Virus record (IMG/VR): IMGVR_UViG_3300049811_000125
Location: 1-28,276 of that record
Strand: one strand, 5' to 3'
DNA from: a virus
Length of the DNA stretch: 28,276 bases
Shown: positions 27,635 through 28,276 of the stretch, in pieces
Layout of the letters: every line of letters begins with the position of its first letter
How positions within the stretch are numbered: the stretch's first letter is position 1
Position numbers and translations under genes: made by a program
The notes under the pieces: model-generated
The model's input: only the letters and a program-made list of their open reading frames with translations
Database searches by the model: none
What the model was told of the DNA's origin: nothing

Positions 27635-27961
27635 TTATGGACATAATAGAACAAGTGTTCTATTTCCAGTAGGATTTAAATACGCTCGCCATCCTTCGTC
27701 AAATGTTACTCTCAGTAACTCCCCACCAGTGTCTACTATTGCGGTGGCCGGAATAAAGTCTTTAGGGGTAGGTGTACATCCTTGACTTTTGTATTCTAAA
27801 TAATCCCGCTCGTAAATAGCACGTTGCAGGCTTACCAGTTCATCTGTCATAGGTGGATGCCATAGTGCTGTTACTCCATACCATACCACAATATATGTAA
27901 TTATAAATGCTATGATCTTGCCTAGCGTCCTAATGGATACCAAGCCGCCTCTCTGCGTCAC
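27635..27961 (-). CDS. small single-pass membrane protein, unknown
   Basis: 108 aa from GTG. One hydrophobic helix (about 12-32, RTLGKIIAFIITYIVVWYGV) follows a short basic N-terminus, so the C-terminal 75 residues should lie outside or in the periplasm-like space. They contain YLEYKSQGCTPTPKDFIPAT and a beta-rich end (GGELLRVTFDEGWRAYLNPTG). The frame overlaps the HNH gene by 32 nt; TTG at 27943 with GAGAGG nearby is an alternative start. No holin or lysis motif is certain. Confidence 0.65.
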   Translation of the reverse strand: MTQRGGLVSIRTLGKIIAFIITYIVVWYGVTALWHPPMTDELVSLQRAIYERDYLEYKSQGCTPTPKDFIPATAIVDTGGELLRVTFDEGWRAYLNPTGNRTLVLLCP

Positions 27962-28238
27962 TCTTGACTGCGTGACAGTTAGGGCAAAGTGGCTGACACT
28001 TTGCTAATTCGTTAGTTAATGTTTCGTGTGAGTACCGATATACCATATCGGAGGGGTGAACACTCTTACCGTCTTTTGTACGATACTTATTGGTAGGATC
28101 AATATGATCAACCTCAATAAGGTGTGGATGCTCTAGTATCCACCATGTAGCGGTAGGACATTTACGTGCCGAGCATCCTTGTGACTTGAATCTGGCCATA
28201 GCCAATAAATTCCGCGCGGTACGCTCTGTCTTGTTCAT
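27930..28238 (-). CDS. small HNH endonuclease
   Basis: 102 aa. HNH core LIEVDHIDPTNKYRTKDGKS followed by LAKCQPLCPNCHAVKSDAER carries the catalytic DH and a CxxC-type zinc knuckle pair (CQPLCPNC); a further Cys pair CSARKC lies near 22-27. No extra DNA-binding domain is obvious, so it is one of the short HNH proteins found in phages. TACAAT lies exactly 6 nt before ATG in an extended -10 form (TGA-TACAAT). Confidence 0.85.
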   Translation of the reverse strand: MNKTERTARNLLAMARFKSQGCSARKCPTATWWILEHPHLIEVDHIDPTNKYRTKDGKSVHPSDMVYRYSHETLTNELAKCQPLCPNCHAVKSDAERRLGIH

Positions 28239-28244
28239 ACCGCC

Positions 28245-28273
28245 ATTGTATCAATGCCGACCCCACAAATCAA
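28245..28273 (-). promoter_or_regulatory. leaderless promoter of the right-edge HNH gene
   Basis: Minus strand: TTGATT, 17 nt, TACAAT, 6 nt, ATG at 28238, with TGA just before the -10. Same architecture as the cassette genes. Confidence 0.6.
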
Positions 28274-28276
28274 TAC

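Overview
This window looks like part of a tailed double-stranded DNA phage (Caudoviricetes), probably infecting an actinobacterium. It carries an HK97-type head module (portal, prohead protease fused to scaffold, major capsid), very large tail-fibre/adhesin-like genes, phage nucleotide-metabolism genes (intein-containing B12-dependent ribonucleotide reductase, ThyX) and three free-standing HNH endonucleases. The actinobacterial guess rests on two things: many genes with a -10 box exactly 6 nt before the start codon (leaderless genes), and CRP/GlxR-type palindromes. No terminase, lysis gene, integrase or DNA polymerase is visible, so this is a fragment.

Layout. (1) About 1-20560 is almost entirely minus-strand and AT-leaning. 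Read in the direction of transcription it runs: glycosyltransferase, ribonucleotide reductase with intein, HNH, two small tail-associated proteins, a 1011-aa fibre-like protein, two more tail-region proteins, a 1741-aa LamG/CBM-type protein, a small head gene, portal, protease-scaffold, major capsid, and a small Rho_N-like protein. The tail/adhesin genes therefore precede the head genes, an unusual order. (2) 20561-20743 is a very AT-rich divergent intergenic region with short direct repeats and a perfect hairpin. (3) 20744-22455 is plus-strand: two small unknown genes, thyX and an HNH gene. (4) 22456-23175 is a minus-strand membrane protein. (5) About 23290-27600 is an abruptly GC-rich island of small genes. 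(6) 27635-28238 returns to AT-leaning minus-strand genes.

The GC-rich island is the most interesting part. Its left third is a plus-strand series of small genes (two zinc-ribbon-like, each with a Shine-Dalgarno) separated by perfect GC-rich hairpins. Its right part consists of four tandem divergent cassettes. Each has a small minus-strand gene, a central palindrome TGTGAC-N6-GTCACA type (all four fit TGTGANNTANNTCACA), and a small plus-strand gene. Seven of the eight promoters place the -10 exactly 6 nt before ATG, so the genes should be leaderless. Palindrome-to-start distances fall into two classes, about 54 and about 65 bp, one helical turn apart. Cassettes are separated by terminators that share a 16-bp repeat, and two of the junctions are identical over 62 bp. 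Minus-strand proteins of cassettes 1 and 3 are diverged paralogues. Together this looks like a modular, duplicable array of accessory genes placed under a CRP-family regulator.

In the head module, the 431-aa protease-scaffold gene has an in-frame internal ATG with a perfect AAGGAG 8 nt upstream, predicting a separate 174-aa scaffold (lambda C/Nu3-like logic). RNR and ThyX, divergently transcribed, should support dNTP and dTMP supply. All function calls come from reading motifs by eye; no database search was run.
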